Of a DNA stretch of 64,000 bases, positions 1-8,441 are shown piece by piece. This DNA comes from Gemmatimonadota bacterium (GTDB lineage: Bacteria; Gemmatimonadota; Gemmatimonadetes; Palauibacterales; Palauibacteraceae). Position numbers and translations under genes: made by a program. The notes beneath the pieces are model-generated. The model was not told the origin of the DNA and did no database searches. It saw only the letters and a program-made list of their open reading frames with translations. The DNA is taken from positions 26,989 to 90,988 of the forward strand of contig JAJCZV010000011.1 in the NCBI GenBank assembly GCA_029262175.1, written 5' to 3'. Position 1 is the first letter of the stretch; each line of letters opens with the position of its first letter.

Positions 1-2
1 GC

Positions 3-1154
3 CGAGCCGAAGTTGACCTTCCTTCGAAGGATCATGTAATCGCGTTTCTGCGCAAGCAGAAGCTGATTCCGGTTACGGTCCGTGAGAAGCCGAAAGAGAT
101 CTCTTTCGGACAACGCAAAAAGGTCAAGTCGCGTGACATCGTTATTTTCACGCGTCAGTTCTCCACGATGATCAACGCCGGTCTGCCTCTCGTTCAGGCT
201 TTGGACATTCTCGCGCGTCAGACCGATAACGAAACACTAAAGAAGGCGATTCAGGAGACGCTGTACGACGTGGAGGCCGGTAACACCCTGGCCGACGCGC
301 TTGGTCAGCATCCGAAGGTCTTCACGAATCTGTACGTCAACATGGTGGCGGCGGGTGAGTCCGGTGGACTCCTCGACACGATCCTCATGCGATTGGCGAC
401 CTTCCTCGAAAAGAGCGAATCGCTCCAGAGGAAGGTCAAGGGCGCCATGATCTATCCGGGCGTCGTCTTGAGCGTGGCGGTCATGGCCATCGCGATTCTC
501 CTGCTCTTCGTGATCCCGACCTTCGAATCCGTGTTCTCGAGCTTCGGACAAGTGCTGCCGTTGCCCACACGGATCGTCATCGCGATGTCGAACATGCTCC
601 AGTCGTACTGGTGGGCGATCTTGGCAGCGATGGCCGTGAGCTTCTTCGTGCTGAAGAGATGGATCGCAACCGACAACGGTCGGCTCCAGTTCGATCGACT
701 TCTGCTGCGGCTACCGGTGCTCGGACCGCTGGTTCGTAAGGCTTCCGTATCGCGGTTCACCCGCACCTTGGGAACGATGCTATCCTCGGGTGTGACGATC
801 CTCGACGGACTCGAGATCACGGCACGAACCTCTGGTAACCGTGTGATCCATGATGCGGTGATGGAGAGTCGGGCCGCCATCGCCGGTGGTAAGTCGATCT
901 CGGAGCCGCTCAAGGAGAGCGCAGTGTTCCCGCCGATGGTGACACAGATGATTCACGTCGGTGAGGAAACAGGTGATCTCGACGGAATGCTCAACAAGAT
1001 CGCAGACTTCTACGACGACGAAGTCGATGTCGCGGTCGAGAACCTGCTCAAGGTCCTCGAGCCGGCGCTGATCGTGATCTTGGGAACGGTCGTTGGTGGA
1101 ATGATCGTCGCCATGTATCTACCGATCTTCGGCCTCGTGAACGCGATCCAGTAA
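3..1154 (+). CDS. pilC: PilC, type IV pilus inner-membrane platform protein (5' truncated)
   Basis: This is the polytopic platform protein of the type IV pilus motor; in the family it couples the cytoplasmic ATPases to pilin insertion and removal. The open frame runs in from the left edge, so the true start lies outside the window. The first ATG inside (168) falls in the middle of the conserved segment FTRQFSTMINAGLPLVQAL and is not the start. Two GspF domains are visible: the first includes MVAAGESGG and a hydrophobic hairpin (VLSVAVMAIAILLLFVIPTF), the second has FTRTLGTMLSSGVTILDGL and MIHVGEETGDLDGML. The C-terminal membrane helix (LIVILGTVVGGMIVAMYLPIF) is complete. It is followed by a hairpin terminator and starts the pilus locus seen downstream. 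The family assignment is firm. Confidence 0.95.
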   Translation, partial: RAEVDLPSKDHVIAFLRKQKLIPVTVREKPKEISFGQRKKVKSRDIVIFTRQFSTMINAGLPLVQALDILARQTDNETLKKAIQETLYDVEAGNTLADALGQHPKVFTNLYVNMVAAGESGGLLDTILMRLATFLEKSESLQRKVKGAMIYPGVVLSVAVMAIAILLLFVIPTFESVFSSFGQVLPLPTRIVIAMSNMLQSYWWAILAAMAVSFFVLKRWIATDNGRLQFDRLLLRLPVLGPLVRKASVSRFTRTLGTMLSSGVTILDGLEITARTSGNRVIHDAVMESRAAIAGGKSISEPLKESAVFPPMVTQMIHVGEETGDLDGMLNKIADFYDDEVDVAVENLLKVLEPALIVILGTVVGGMIVAMYLPIFGLVNAIQ

Positions 1155-1182
1155 AAGCTCTGGATCTCCCACGCGCACGCAG

Positions 1183-1225
1183 GACGAACGGCGCGGTCTC
1201 GCAAGTCGAGGCCGCGCCGTTCGTC
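1183..1225 (+). terminator. Hairpin terminator after pilC
   Basis: An 18-base stem (1183-1200 with 1208-1225, one non-canonical pair) closes a 7-base loop 28 bases after the pilC stop. The T tract after it is weak (gttct), so it may need assistance, but the position and stem strength suit a transcription terminator separating pilC from the minor-pilin operon. Confidence 0.6.
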
Positions 1226-1720
1226 GTTCTCGGGCCCGCCGCGTGGCCCCCAGGTCGAGTTCCCTCCTCGTCACTTGCCCTGGGTTGCACCGGGGCGAGA
1301 GCTGTGATCATGCCCGGGCGAGGGCCGCGTTTTACCCGTCCGGTGGCGGAGTGCGCGAAAAGCCGTGTCGCTCCGGTCCCACAATTTATCTCGCCAAACA
1401 CGCCAAGCGATCCTGACGAAACGCCTTAGCCGTCTGCTCGGTTCGGGGTCGCGGATTGCCCTATAGCGCCGTGTCCGACAGAGAGCGTTTCGGCGTCACG
1501 AGATCTAACCCGGGGCGATACCTGAAGAGGTTGGGTCGTGGAGATGTTTTGGGGCGTCTCTCTGGTTCGGACCCAGTGATATAGCGGCTGCAACGTTTGC
1601 AAGGCTTGAAGCGGTTTGCAGCGCGAAAGGGGGCTGACTCAGCGCCCCGGAAGAAAGCAGGAAGACGTAAGAGGTTGGCCGCAATGACATTGACCAGGAC
1701 CCCTGACAAGGGCGCTCGCG
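1226..1720. other. Intergenic region with no recognisable gene
   Basis: About 500 bases between the pilC terminator and the putative sigma-54 site hold only short overlapping frames with no family resemblance and no convincing ribosome binding sites. I see no tRNA-like or riboswitch-like fold. The length suggests a regulatory upstream region, for example activator sites for PilR. Confidence 0.4.
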
Positions 1721-1721
1721 G

Positions 1722-1735
1722 GGCTCGATAGTTGC
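1722..1735 (+). promoter_or_regulatory. Candidate sigma-54 promoter of first minor-pilin operon
   Basis: GGGCTC-N5-TTGCG gives GG at 1722-1723 and GC at 1734-1735 with exactly 10 bases between, the invariant -24/-12 spacing of sigma-54 promoters. The predicted start of transcription is near 1747, about 60 bases before the first prepilin ATG (1808). A sigma-54 activator, PilR, is encoded 6.6 kb downstream. Two deviations from TGGCAC keep confidence moderate. Confidence 0.45.
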
Positions 1736-1807
1736 GATTTCAGGCCCTCTTAGGAGGTCCGCCACAGCCTGGCCGCGGGCATTTGACGTCTACTAGAGGA
1801 TGACCAG

Positions 1808-2446
1808 ATGAGACAGTCGGACCAAAAGCAGCCCGAGGTCCGCTCGGTGCGACACGCAAAACGTCGCAGAGAGGCGGGCTTCACGCTCGTCGAGATGCTC
1901 ATCGTGATGACGCTGGTCGGTACGGCCGTCGGATTCAGTATCGAAAGCTTCCGCAGTTTTCGTGAGCAACAGCGCGCCAAAGCGGGTGCGGTGGAGCTCG
2001 TAGTGGTCCTGAACATGGCTAAGTCGCGGGCCGTCTCCATGAACGAGATGGTCGTCGCCGACTTCGCCCCTGCGGCAATCCCGACGAGCGCGGGCTTCTT
2101 GGAAGTCTTCCTCGATGTCAACGACAACTTCACACGCGACAGCGGCGAAGTGGCCGCGGCGAACCTGGGCAACCCGACGTCGATGGGGTCGCTCATCGGC
2201 TACAGGTTGCCCGCGAACATGACATTCGCGCAGCCGACGGGGGCACCGGTCGGACCGCTTGGAATCCCGTCGGTAATCGACGGCGTGACGTTCACGAACA
2301 ACATGATCGCGTTCCTGCCCGACGGGACCGCGTTCGAGGCGGGCCTGGTCACATTCATGGATCCAGCCGGTCGCACGTACGGCGTGACCGTAACTGGCGG
2401 CGGCGCGATCCGGATGTATCGATGGGACGGGAGCACGTGGCAATGA
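1808..2446 (+). CDS. GspH/FimT-like minor prepilin
   Basis: A 212-residue type IV prepilin and first gene of a four-to-five-gene minor-pilin operon. The leader of 24 residues is basic and ends in G24, followed by FTLVE with the conserved Glu at position +5 and a hydrophobic helix (MLIVMTLVGTAVGFSI), the class III signal cut and methylated by PilD. The soluble part resembles the GspH/FimT fold: an alpha spine that continues into an ALVEL-like stretch (residues about 50-80), then beta strands. Minor pilins of this type prime pilus assembly and can bind DNA in some species; that role is inferred from the family. The stop overlaps the next start (ATGA). Confidence 0.85.
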   Translation: MRQSDQKQPEVRSVRHAKRRREAGFTLVEMLIVMTLVGTAVGFSIESFRSFREQQRAKAGAVELVVVLNMAKSRAVSMNEMVVADFAPAAIPTSAGFLEVFLDVNDNFTRDSGEVAAANLGNPTSMGSLIGYRLPANMTFAQPTGAPVGPLGIPSVIDGVTFTNNMIAFLPDGTAFEAGLVTFMDPAGRTYGVTVTGGGAIRMYRWDGSTWQ

Positions 2447-2859
2447 TGGCGAGCAAGATGACCAAATCGAATTCGATTCATGGCGACAGCGGCTTCACGC
2501 TCATTGAGGTCGGCGTGGCGGTCGCGCTGTTCTCGATCGTGCTGGTCGCGGCCGGCGGCATGCTGTCGGCTCTTTCGGCCGGCACGACGCACAGCACGGT
2601 GAAGACGACCGGCACATTCCACATGCAGCGACAAGTGGAGCAGCTCTACGAGAGCACCTATGCGGGCCTATCTGTCGGTAGCGCACAGGCCGATACGACC
2701 CTCGCCAATGGCGTGATCGTCCGAGCCTCGTGGGTCGTGTCCGAGCCAGTCTTAACCAAGCTCAAACAGGTGGATCTCACGGTTAGAACGCTGCCGAGCT
2801 TCCCGGGCGGATACGAACGCGCCGTTCGCCTCTACATCGTCAATCGGGACCCCCCTTAG
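2443..2859 (+). CDS. PilV/GspI-like minor prepilin
   Basis: A type IV prepilin of 138 residues. I place the start at the ATG overlapping the preceding stop (ATGA at 2443), preceded by GGGAG about 10 bases upstream. An in-frame ATG at 2422 lacks a ribosome site and would only lengthen the leader. The leader ends DSG before FTLIEVGVAVALFSIVLV, with the +5 Glu. The remaining roughly 95 residues are predicted mostly beta. Size and operon position (after FimT/GspH, before PilW) match PilV/GspI, but the soluble domain has no diagnostic motif, so the sub-family is inferred mainly from synteny. Confidence 0.8.
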   Translation: MMASKMTKSNSIHGDSGFTLIEVGVAVALFSIVLVAAGGMLSALSAGTTHSTVKTTGTFHMQRQVEQLYESTYAGLSVGSAQADTTLANGVIVRASWVVSEPVLTKLKQVDLTVRTLPSFPGGYERAVRLYIVNRDPP

Positions 2860-2889
2860 CCGCGCGCTGAGCTGAGAAGGAAGTCATAT

Positions 2890-3774
2890 ATGAAGATCAA
2901 CGGAACGCACCCGAGTGATCGAGGGTTCACCCTCGTCGAGATGCTGATCGCGCTCGTCATGTTCTCCGTCATCGGCCTGGCCGCCACCAACTTCATGATC
3001 AAGCAGAGTCAGTTCATGGGGAGGACGGCGGAGGTGTCGTCGGCGCAGCAGGGCGTGCGCGCGGCCGCGGACCGGATTGCGCAGGATATACGGGTCGTGG
3101 GGCAAGGACTGAACTTCTATCAGATTCAGCTGCCCGACATGATCGTGCCCAACGACGGGTCGGTGGGCGTCAACGTCTTCCAGCCAAACGCGATCAGCTT
3201 GATCGGGATCCCCGATCCCACGGACCCCTCGAACCAACTGGCGCTTGCGTCGGGCGTAGTCGGTAACGGGAACGTTGGCGACACTCAGATCACGGTAGAC
3301 AGTGCGGCAAACCTCACAGGGCTCGCTGTCGGTGAGCGTCTCATCCTGTTCGATGCGAACAGCGGCAATAGTCAGGTCGTCGCGCTTACCGGTATCGCCG
3401 GGTTCGATCTTCAATTTATAGCAGACACGCTCATCTATCAGTTCTCATCCTCCGGTTCTACGCCGGCTCGTGCCATCAAGCTCAATGAGGTGCGGTACCG
3501 ACAACGTACCGTGAACGGCACGCCGTTCCTGGAACGCAAGGTCAATCGCGGCGCGTGGCAGCGGTTTATCGAGGGGATCATCGCTCTCGACTTCAACTAC
3601 TACGATCCCGCCGGGACCGAAATGACCACGGTCACGACCAAGAACCAACGACGAAACATCCAAGAAGTCATCCTCGAAGTCGAAGGCATTCAGCTACGGC
3701 TGAGTGGGGGTGGGCAGAACCGAGCGTATGTGAAGATGAGAACAAGCGCGGTTCCGCGAAACATGGTGCCCTAA
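2890..3774 (+). CDS. PilW-like minor prepilin
   Basis: A 294-residue prepilin with a short leader (12 residues ending RG), FTLVEMLIALVMFSVIGLAATNF, and the PilW-type continuation in which the helix carries many Gln and Ala and leads into RAAADRIAQDIRVVGQGL. That AADRIAQDIR-like segment is typical of PilW/GspJ proteins. A purine-rich GAAGG ribosome site precedes the ATG. The gene lies 30 bases after the PilV-like gene and 7 before the PilX-like gene, so it is co-transcribed. Role: a minor pilin of the priming tip complex, by family knowledge. Confidence 0.85.
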   Translation: MKINGTHPSDRGFTLVEMLIALVMFSVIGLAATNFMIKQSQFMGRTAEVSSAQQGVRAAADRIAQDIRVVGQGLNFYQIQLPDMIVPNDGSVGVNVFQPNAISLIGIPDPTDPSNQLALASGVVGNGNVGDTQITVDSAANLTGLAVGERLILFDANSGNSQVVALTGIAGFDLQFIADTLIYQFSSSGSTPARAIKLNEVRYRQRTVNGTPFLERKVNRGAWQRFIEGIIALDFNYYDPAGTEMTTVTTKNQRRNIQEVILEVEGIQLRLSGGGQNRAYVKMRTSAVPRNMVP

Positions 3775-3781
3775 GGGGCTG

Positions 3782-5572
3782 GTGATGGGATTAGGAAGGT
3801 CTGTCCATATGAATACGAGAAGCCTCATGAAAAGCATTCCTCAGAGCCTCCGGGCGCGACTCCGCGATGAAAGCGGCGGCGCGATCATCATGGCGATCCT
3901 CGTTTCGATGGTGGTGCTCGGCGCAGGAGCGCTGGCGCTCACCGTGTCGCGAAACGACATGCGGATCACCGCGAACCACAACCGCGGCGTCCTGGCGAAG
4001 TACCACGCGGAGGCGCAGTTGCAGCGGGCCATCGGGCTAACGAACGACCTGACCCAATCGCCGCGCTGGCTTCGAGATCCGGCCAACTACGCGTATCGAG
4101 GCACTGGAGTCGGTGACACGTCGAGGCTGGTCCTGCAGTCAGCGGACGCCCCGTTTGGCGGCGGCATGCAGGGCGACGGATCGATCTTGGTTCGCGTCAT
4201 CGATAAGGATCCCGTCACCGAAACGGCTCCCTATACCATCCAGTCTCGCTCCAGTCTCTCCGATGGAAGCTCGGCCACCTATCAGGCGGTGATCGACGTA
4301 CTGAGCTTGCTCGATTTTGCCGTGTTCAGTGACGGCGATATCAACGTCGGCGCGAACATCACGATCTCCGGCCGCATGTATGCGGGCGATGACATCACGC
4401 TCTGGGGGAGCAACGCGAACTTCCTGCAGCGGGTCGAGTATGTCGACCAGCTCAACAACCCCTCCAACGGAACGTTTTTTCAGGGCAACGCGCAGGTCGC
4501 GCCGCTGCCTTCGATCTCTTCACTCACAAACATGCCGTTCTTCGAGAACGCATCGAAGAACCCCGGCGTCTGCTCGGCTGGAGTCGGGATCTACATCGGA
4601 TACGACAACGCGGCGTCAACGGCGCAAACCAACGCCTTGTTCCGTGCGTACGAGGGCGCTTCGGTCGCGAACAATGAGGGCTGGTCCAATGAGGATCGGG
4701 CGGGCTGTCGAACCGGGACGTGCTTCGCGATCGATATGACGCTGTTCGACTTCAGCGTGAGTCCGATCACCTACGATTCGATCCCGGTCAATGATTTCGC
4801 TGGCAACCCGATCACGAACTTCAATGGCGTGATCTGGGCGGACAACGAAGTCCACGTCTGGGGTCATCTCGGTGGGCGTTCGATCGAAGAGAACACGGTC
4901 ACAGACACCGAAGGCTACATGAACCCGCCGACCAGATTCCCCAACCTCTACAGCAACAACCGGCTGGACCCGGGCGAGGACGGGAACAACGGCGGGATCG
5001 TGAACGGGATCCTCGATCCGGGCAACAAGGGCACGAACCTCGGGATCTATACCGACGGGTGGATGCTGATCGATCACAACATCTGGGCCGGCACAGACGT
5101 CAACGGAGTGCCCGTACGGATGGCGCTGGTTGGCGTCCAAGACATCCGGATCGACGGGTTTTCCCCGCAGATCATGGTCGTGGAAGCGGCCACGCTCTCG
5201 GTCGCCGGTCGGTGGAATCCCGATGGCTCCCACTCGGATCACAACCCCAACCATTGGGCCAACGTGAACGGCGATCAGCCGCCTAACACGTTCCAGTGGG
5301 ATCTCGACTACGACGGAATCATCGAGACGAACAACGGATACGGCTCTGCCGACAGAGATGAAACGGACGTGTTCAATGCGGCGGGTCTTCTGAATCTCGG
5401 CAACCTCGTCTCCGCCGGGAGCCCGGTTTCGGGCCATTGGGCCAGCGACGCGCACCCGCGGTTCTACACGTATGACACGCAGCTTCAGAACGCCGAGATC
5501 CCGTGCTATCCGACGCTACCGAACTACGGTGTCGTACCGGGGTCGTTCACGGAAGTACTGAACGCCCCGTGA
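3782..5572 (+). CDS. Large PilX-like pilus-associated protein with N-terminal membrane helix
   Basis: A protein of 596 residues whose N-terminus (DESGGAIIMAILVSMVVLGAGALALTVS, then RNDMRITANHNRGVLAKYHAEA) matches the PilX N-terminal region: no classical FTLVE site, one hydrophobic helix, then a helical stretch ending in an A-E-A-like segment. The other roughly 500 residues are far longer than PilX (about 200) and rich in Asn, Asp, Gly and aromatic residues, suggesting a large beta-rich extracellular domain. Acidic loops such as DLDYDG near residue 509 could bind calcium. By position it takes the PilX place in the operon, and it may carry an adhesive, PilY1-like function at the tip (inference). 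Its stop overlaps the GTG of the next gene. Confidence 0.7.
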   Translation: MMGLGRSVHMNTRSLMKSIPQSLRARLRDESGGAIIMAILVSMVVLGAGALALTVSRNDMRITANHNRGVLAKYHAEAQLQRAIGLTNDLTQSPRWLRDPANYAYRGTGVGDTSRLVLQSADAPFGGGMQGDGSILVRVIDKDPVTETAPYTIQSRSSLSDGSSATYQAVIDVLSLLDFAVFSDGDINVGANITISGRMYAGDDITLWGSNANFLQRVEYVDQLNNPSNGTFFQGNAQVAPLPSISSLTNMPFFENASKNPGVCSAGVGIYIGYDNAASTAQTNALFRAYEGASVANNEGWSNEDRAGCRTGTCFAIDMTLFDFSVSPITYDSIPVNDFAGNPITNFNGVIWADNEVHVWGHLGGRSIEENTVTDTEGYMNPPTRFPNLYSNNRLDPGEDGNNGGIVNGILDPGNKGTNLGIYTDGWMLIDHNIWAGTDVNGVPVRMALVGVQDIRIDGFSPQIMVVEAATLSVAGRWNPDGSHSDHNPNHWANVNGDQPPNTFQWDLDYDGIIETNNGYGSADRDETDVFNAAGLLNLGNLVSAGSPVSGHWASDAHPRFYTYDTQLQNAEIPCYPTLPNYGVVPGSFTEVLNAP

Positions 5573-5895
5573 ACCAAAGGTCGGGTGTAGATGATCTAGT
5601 CGAGCCAACGGCCGCGTCGACCCACACGATCAAGTGGGCGATCGCGGCGGCGTTGGTTGGTCTGATCGCCCTGATCGCCTTCGCCCCTCGAGGCAACGAG
5701 GAAGGTGCATTGGCGGGCGCGCTCGAACATGCGGGCGTCGCCAGCCCAGCGGTGGAGTCCGTCAGCGGGTATCGCGGGCCGGGTCCCCGTTTCGCGGAGC
5801 CGCAAGGCGGTCTGACGGCCTACGAGGAGGCTCAGGCCTGGGCGAACCTGACGGAAGAAGAGAACGCTCCCGTCAGCGGCGAGGAGACCTTCTAG
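5569..5895 (+). CDS. Small single-pass membrane protein of the minor-pilin operon
   Basis: A 108-residue protein of unknown function. I start it at the GTG whose TG is shared with the TGA of the previous gene (5569-5572); an ATG at 5503 would lie inside the PilX-like gene. Residues about 17-40 form one membrane helix (TIKWAIAAALVGLIALIAFA); the rest is a Pro-, Glu- and Gly-rich tail ending EEENAPVSGEETF. There is no prepilin cleavage site. Translational coupling suggests it works with the minor pilins, but no family is recognised. Confidence 0.5.
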   Translation: MNQRSGVDDLVEPTAASTHTIKWAIAAALVGLIALIAFAPRGNEEGALAGALEHAGVASPAVESVSGYRGPGPRFAEPQGGLTAYEEAQAWANLTEEENAPVSGEETF

Positions 5896-6066
5896 GCGCT
5901 TCGAGGCGCCCGTTCGCATCTCCTCCAAAGTTTGCCTGCGCAGCGGCTTGCGGCTTATCTAGAGGTGACGTAGTCGGTACGCCGGGTCGCGCGACAGCCG
6001 TTCTGATCCCACGCCTCCCGGCGCGGCGCATAACGCGGAGCCAGGCGAGTCGCGAAGACGTGTACG

Positions 6067-6585
6067 ATGCGGACGAGAGGCGACCATCGATCCAGGCGAG
6101 CGCGTGGTTCCACCACCGCGGCCGGTTTGAGTAGCATCGTGTCCGCCCCGCTCCCCAATGTCACTGGCCTCCTGCAGTCGACGGTGGAAGACGTCGCGTC
6201 AAGATTCGGCGCCCCCCACACCGACTCCACGTCCGGTGCAGATCGTTGGATCGCCTACCAAGGCACCGCTTGGTCGCTTCGAATCCGTGCGCGGCCGTTG
6301 GCGCCCGATAGGCCCTTCCGAGTCCGATCCTGGACCATGACCTTTGACGATGGCTTGGAAACCTTCGCGGCGGCGTGCGAAGCGGTCGGTCTCGCGGTGC
6401 GAGATGCACCGGAGGCCGTCGCCGTGCGCGGGGGGGCGGCCGAGGACGCAATGCTTCGTTGTGCGCTGCCTGACGTCGGCAATGACCGCGTCTATTCGCT
6501 GACCGCCTCGAGAACACTCGGTCGGATTCGATCGATGACGGCGTTCGATGAACCGCCGGATTGGATGAGCGAGGCAGGCGCATGA
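6067..6585 (+). CDS. Hypothetical protein upstream of pilS
   Basis: An open frame of up to 172 residues with no family I recognise. It lacks a signal peptide and membrane helices. The first 24 residues are Arg-rich and low in information, so a GTG at 6139 (giving SAPLPNVTGLLQ as the N-terminus) may be the real start; neither start has a strong ribosome site. The region from VEDVASRFGAP to TMTFDDGLETFAAACEAVGL looks like a compact alpha/beta domain. Its stop overlaps the pilS start as ATGA, which supports it being translated and coupled to pilS. Confidence 0.5.
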   Translation: MRTRGDHRSRRARGSTTAAGLSSIVSAPLPNVTGLLQSTVEDVASRFGAPHTDSTSGADRWIAYQGTAWSLRIRARPLAPDRPFRVRSWTMTFDDGLETFAAACEAVGLAVRDAPEAVAVRGGAAEDAMLRCALPDVGNDRVYSLTASRTLGRIRSMTAFDEPPDWMSEAGA

Positions 6586-8387
6586 TCCAGCGCTCCCCTC
6601 GGCAGCAGTCGGTGCTCGACGCTCGGCGGAACCAAGTCCTCTACTGGATCTATGCAGGTCGATTGACGGTCGCGCTATCGATCTACGGAGTGGCGCTTTT
6701 CCTCGGTGAAGAACCCGCCCTCCCCGACTGGCTGAGCGGAGTGGATGCGCGACCGCTCGCTCTCGGGACTCTGCTCACGATGGTCGTCTTCACCAGCGTC
6801 TCATACTGGTGGAGTCACCGGAAGCGGAAGAACGCGTCCGAGCGGTTCCTGTACGTGCAAGCGAGCTTGGACGTGTTGCTCGTGAGCGGGATCATCTTCC
6901 TGACCGGCGGCAGCGATAGCGTCTTTCCGCCGCTGCTCTACATCGCACTGGTTTCGGGATACGCCCTGATCATGACCGTGTCGGCGGGGATCTTGATCGC
7001 GATCCTGACGGGAGCGTGTTACCTCGGCGTCGTAGCCTTTGCCTATCCCGAACAACTCGGGCTCGCGGTCGTCCTGCAAACTCTGATCTTCACGCTGGTG
7101 GCACTCGTCAGCGGGCTGATTGGCGGCCGCCTCCGTCAAGTCGGCGATCGTCTGTCCAGCCTCGAAGGGGAACTCCACCGGCTGCGTTTCGGCACCTCGG
7201 ATATCCTGCGAACGATCGAGGCCGCCGTCATCACGACGGATGAGAACGGGCGGGCGGTCTACCTCAACCCGGCTGCGGCGAGGCTGTTCGACTTGGACCC
7301 CGACGAGTGGATCGGGCAGCCGGTATGGGAGGCGCTGTCGAGGCGGGCCCCGGGAATCGTCGAGTCGCTCGAGGACACGCTCGAGCTTCGCGAGCCAGTC
7401 CGCGCGCGCGAGATCGAGGTCGACTCGCCCGACGAGAACGCGATCCCGTTCTCCGCGTCCACGGCGCTGCTCGAGAGAGAGGGTGCCCCGACGTTGGCCA
7501 CCGTGGTGCTGCAGGATCTCCGCATGGCCCGTCAACTGGAAGAGCTCCACCTTCGCGCCAGCCGTTTGGAGGTGGTAGCGGAGTTGGCGGCCTCCCTGGC
7601 GCACGAAATCAAGAACCCGCTCGCCGCGGTCCGGAGCGCGATCGAGCAGATCGCAAATCCGGAAGCCAGCACCGAGGATCGAACGACGCTTTCCGCGCTC
7701 GTCGTCCGCGAGACCGACCGACTCTCACGACTTCTGAGCGAGTTCAACGACTTTGCCCGCGTGAATGTGAGCGAGCGCAAACCGATCCAGCTAGACCAGA
7801 TCATCGGGGAGGCGGTCGCGATCGTGGCGCAAAGCCCCGAAGCGCACGAGCGCGCCACGTTCGAGGTCGAAGTGGCCGCCGGGCTTGACGATCTTTGGGG
7901 AGATCCGGACCTTGTGCACCGGACGCTGACAAACCTGCTGCTGAATGCGGTCCAAGTTAGCGATCCTCAAGGAACCGTTACAATCCGCGTCCTCGCAGAT
8001 TCGCTGCGGTCGGGATACACGCCCATTGGGTTGGGTTCGGGAATGCCAGTTCGGGTTCGGGTCATCGACGACGGTCCAGGGATTCACCCTGACGACCTCG
8101 CTCGAGTGTTTGACCCGTTTTATACACGGCGGCAGGGGGGGAGTGGAATGGGGTTGGCGATCGCGCACCGCGCAGTTCAAGCGCACGGAGGGGCTCTTCT
8201 CGTGAGCTCCACTCTCGGCAATGGCGCCACGTTCGCCATCATCCTACCCCGCCGAGAGCCGACCGCCCGCGAAATTTTTGACGAACGGTCCGGCGCGGAG
8301 CTTTCCGAACGCCTCGAGCCAAATACCGCTACGCACGCTTCGACGAAGCCCGCAGCCCTCGATGGCTTTGCGGATCGACTGGGATGA
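6582..8387 (+). CDS. pilS: PilS, membrane sensor histidine kinase
   Basis: Sensor kinase partner of the adjacent PilR. I choose the ATG at 6582, which overlaps the previous stop and has an AGGCAGG-like ribosome site; an upstream ATG at 6561 is possible. The protein of 601 residues has an N-terminal membrane region of about six helices (residues about 20-200), a PAS domain (DILRTIEAAVITTDENGRAVYLN), a HisKA helix with the phospho-acceptor His near residue 341 in HEIKNPL, and a HATPase domain with N box (LTNLLLNAVQ), G1 (DDGPGI), F box (FDPFYTRR) and G2 (GGSGMGLAIAHR). This architecture is that of PilS, which in Pseudomonas senses PilA levels in the inner membrane. Followed 54 bases later by pilR. 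Confidence 0.93.
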   Translation: MIQRSPRQQSVLDARRNQVLYWIYAGRLTVALSIYGVALFLGEEPALPDWLSGVDARPLALGTLLTMVVFTSVSYWWSHRKRKNASERFLYVQASLDVLLVSGIIFLTGGSDSVFPPLLYIALVSGYALIMTVSAGILIAILTGACYLGVVAFAYPEQLGLAVVLQTLIFTLVALVSGLIGGRLRQVGDRLSSLEGELHRLRFGTSDILRTIEAAVITTDENGRAVYLNPAAARLFDLDPDEWIGQPVWEALSRRAPGIVESLEDTLELREPVRAREIEVDSPDENAIPFSASTALLEREGAPTLATVVLQDLRMARQLEELHLRASRLEVVAELAASLAHEIKNPLAAVRSAIEQIANPEASTEDRTTLSALVVRETDRLSRLLSEFNDFARVNVSERKPIQLDQIIGEAVAIVAQSPEAHERATFEVEVAAGLDDLWGDPDLVHRTLTNLLLNAVQVSDPQGTVTIRVLADSLRSGYTPIGLGSGMPVRVRVIDDGPGIHPDDLARVFDPFYTRRQGGSGMGLAIAHRAVQAHGGALLVSSTLGNGATFAIILPRREPTAREIFDERSGAELSERLEPNTATHASTKPAALDGFADRLG

Positions 8388-8441
8388 TGACTAGCAGCGC
8401 CGCGGTCCAACCGCGCGCAAGCTACGGGAGGAGTTTGACTC

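Noticed and set aside
1560..1660. Possible cyclic-di-GMP riboswitch before the minor-pilin operon
   Set aside because: Some short pairing segments exist, but I could not find the conserved GEMM tetraloop and receptor pattern.
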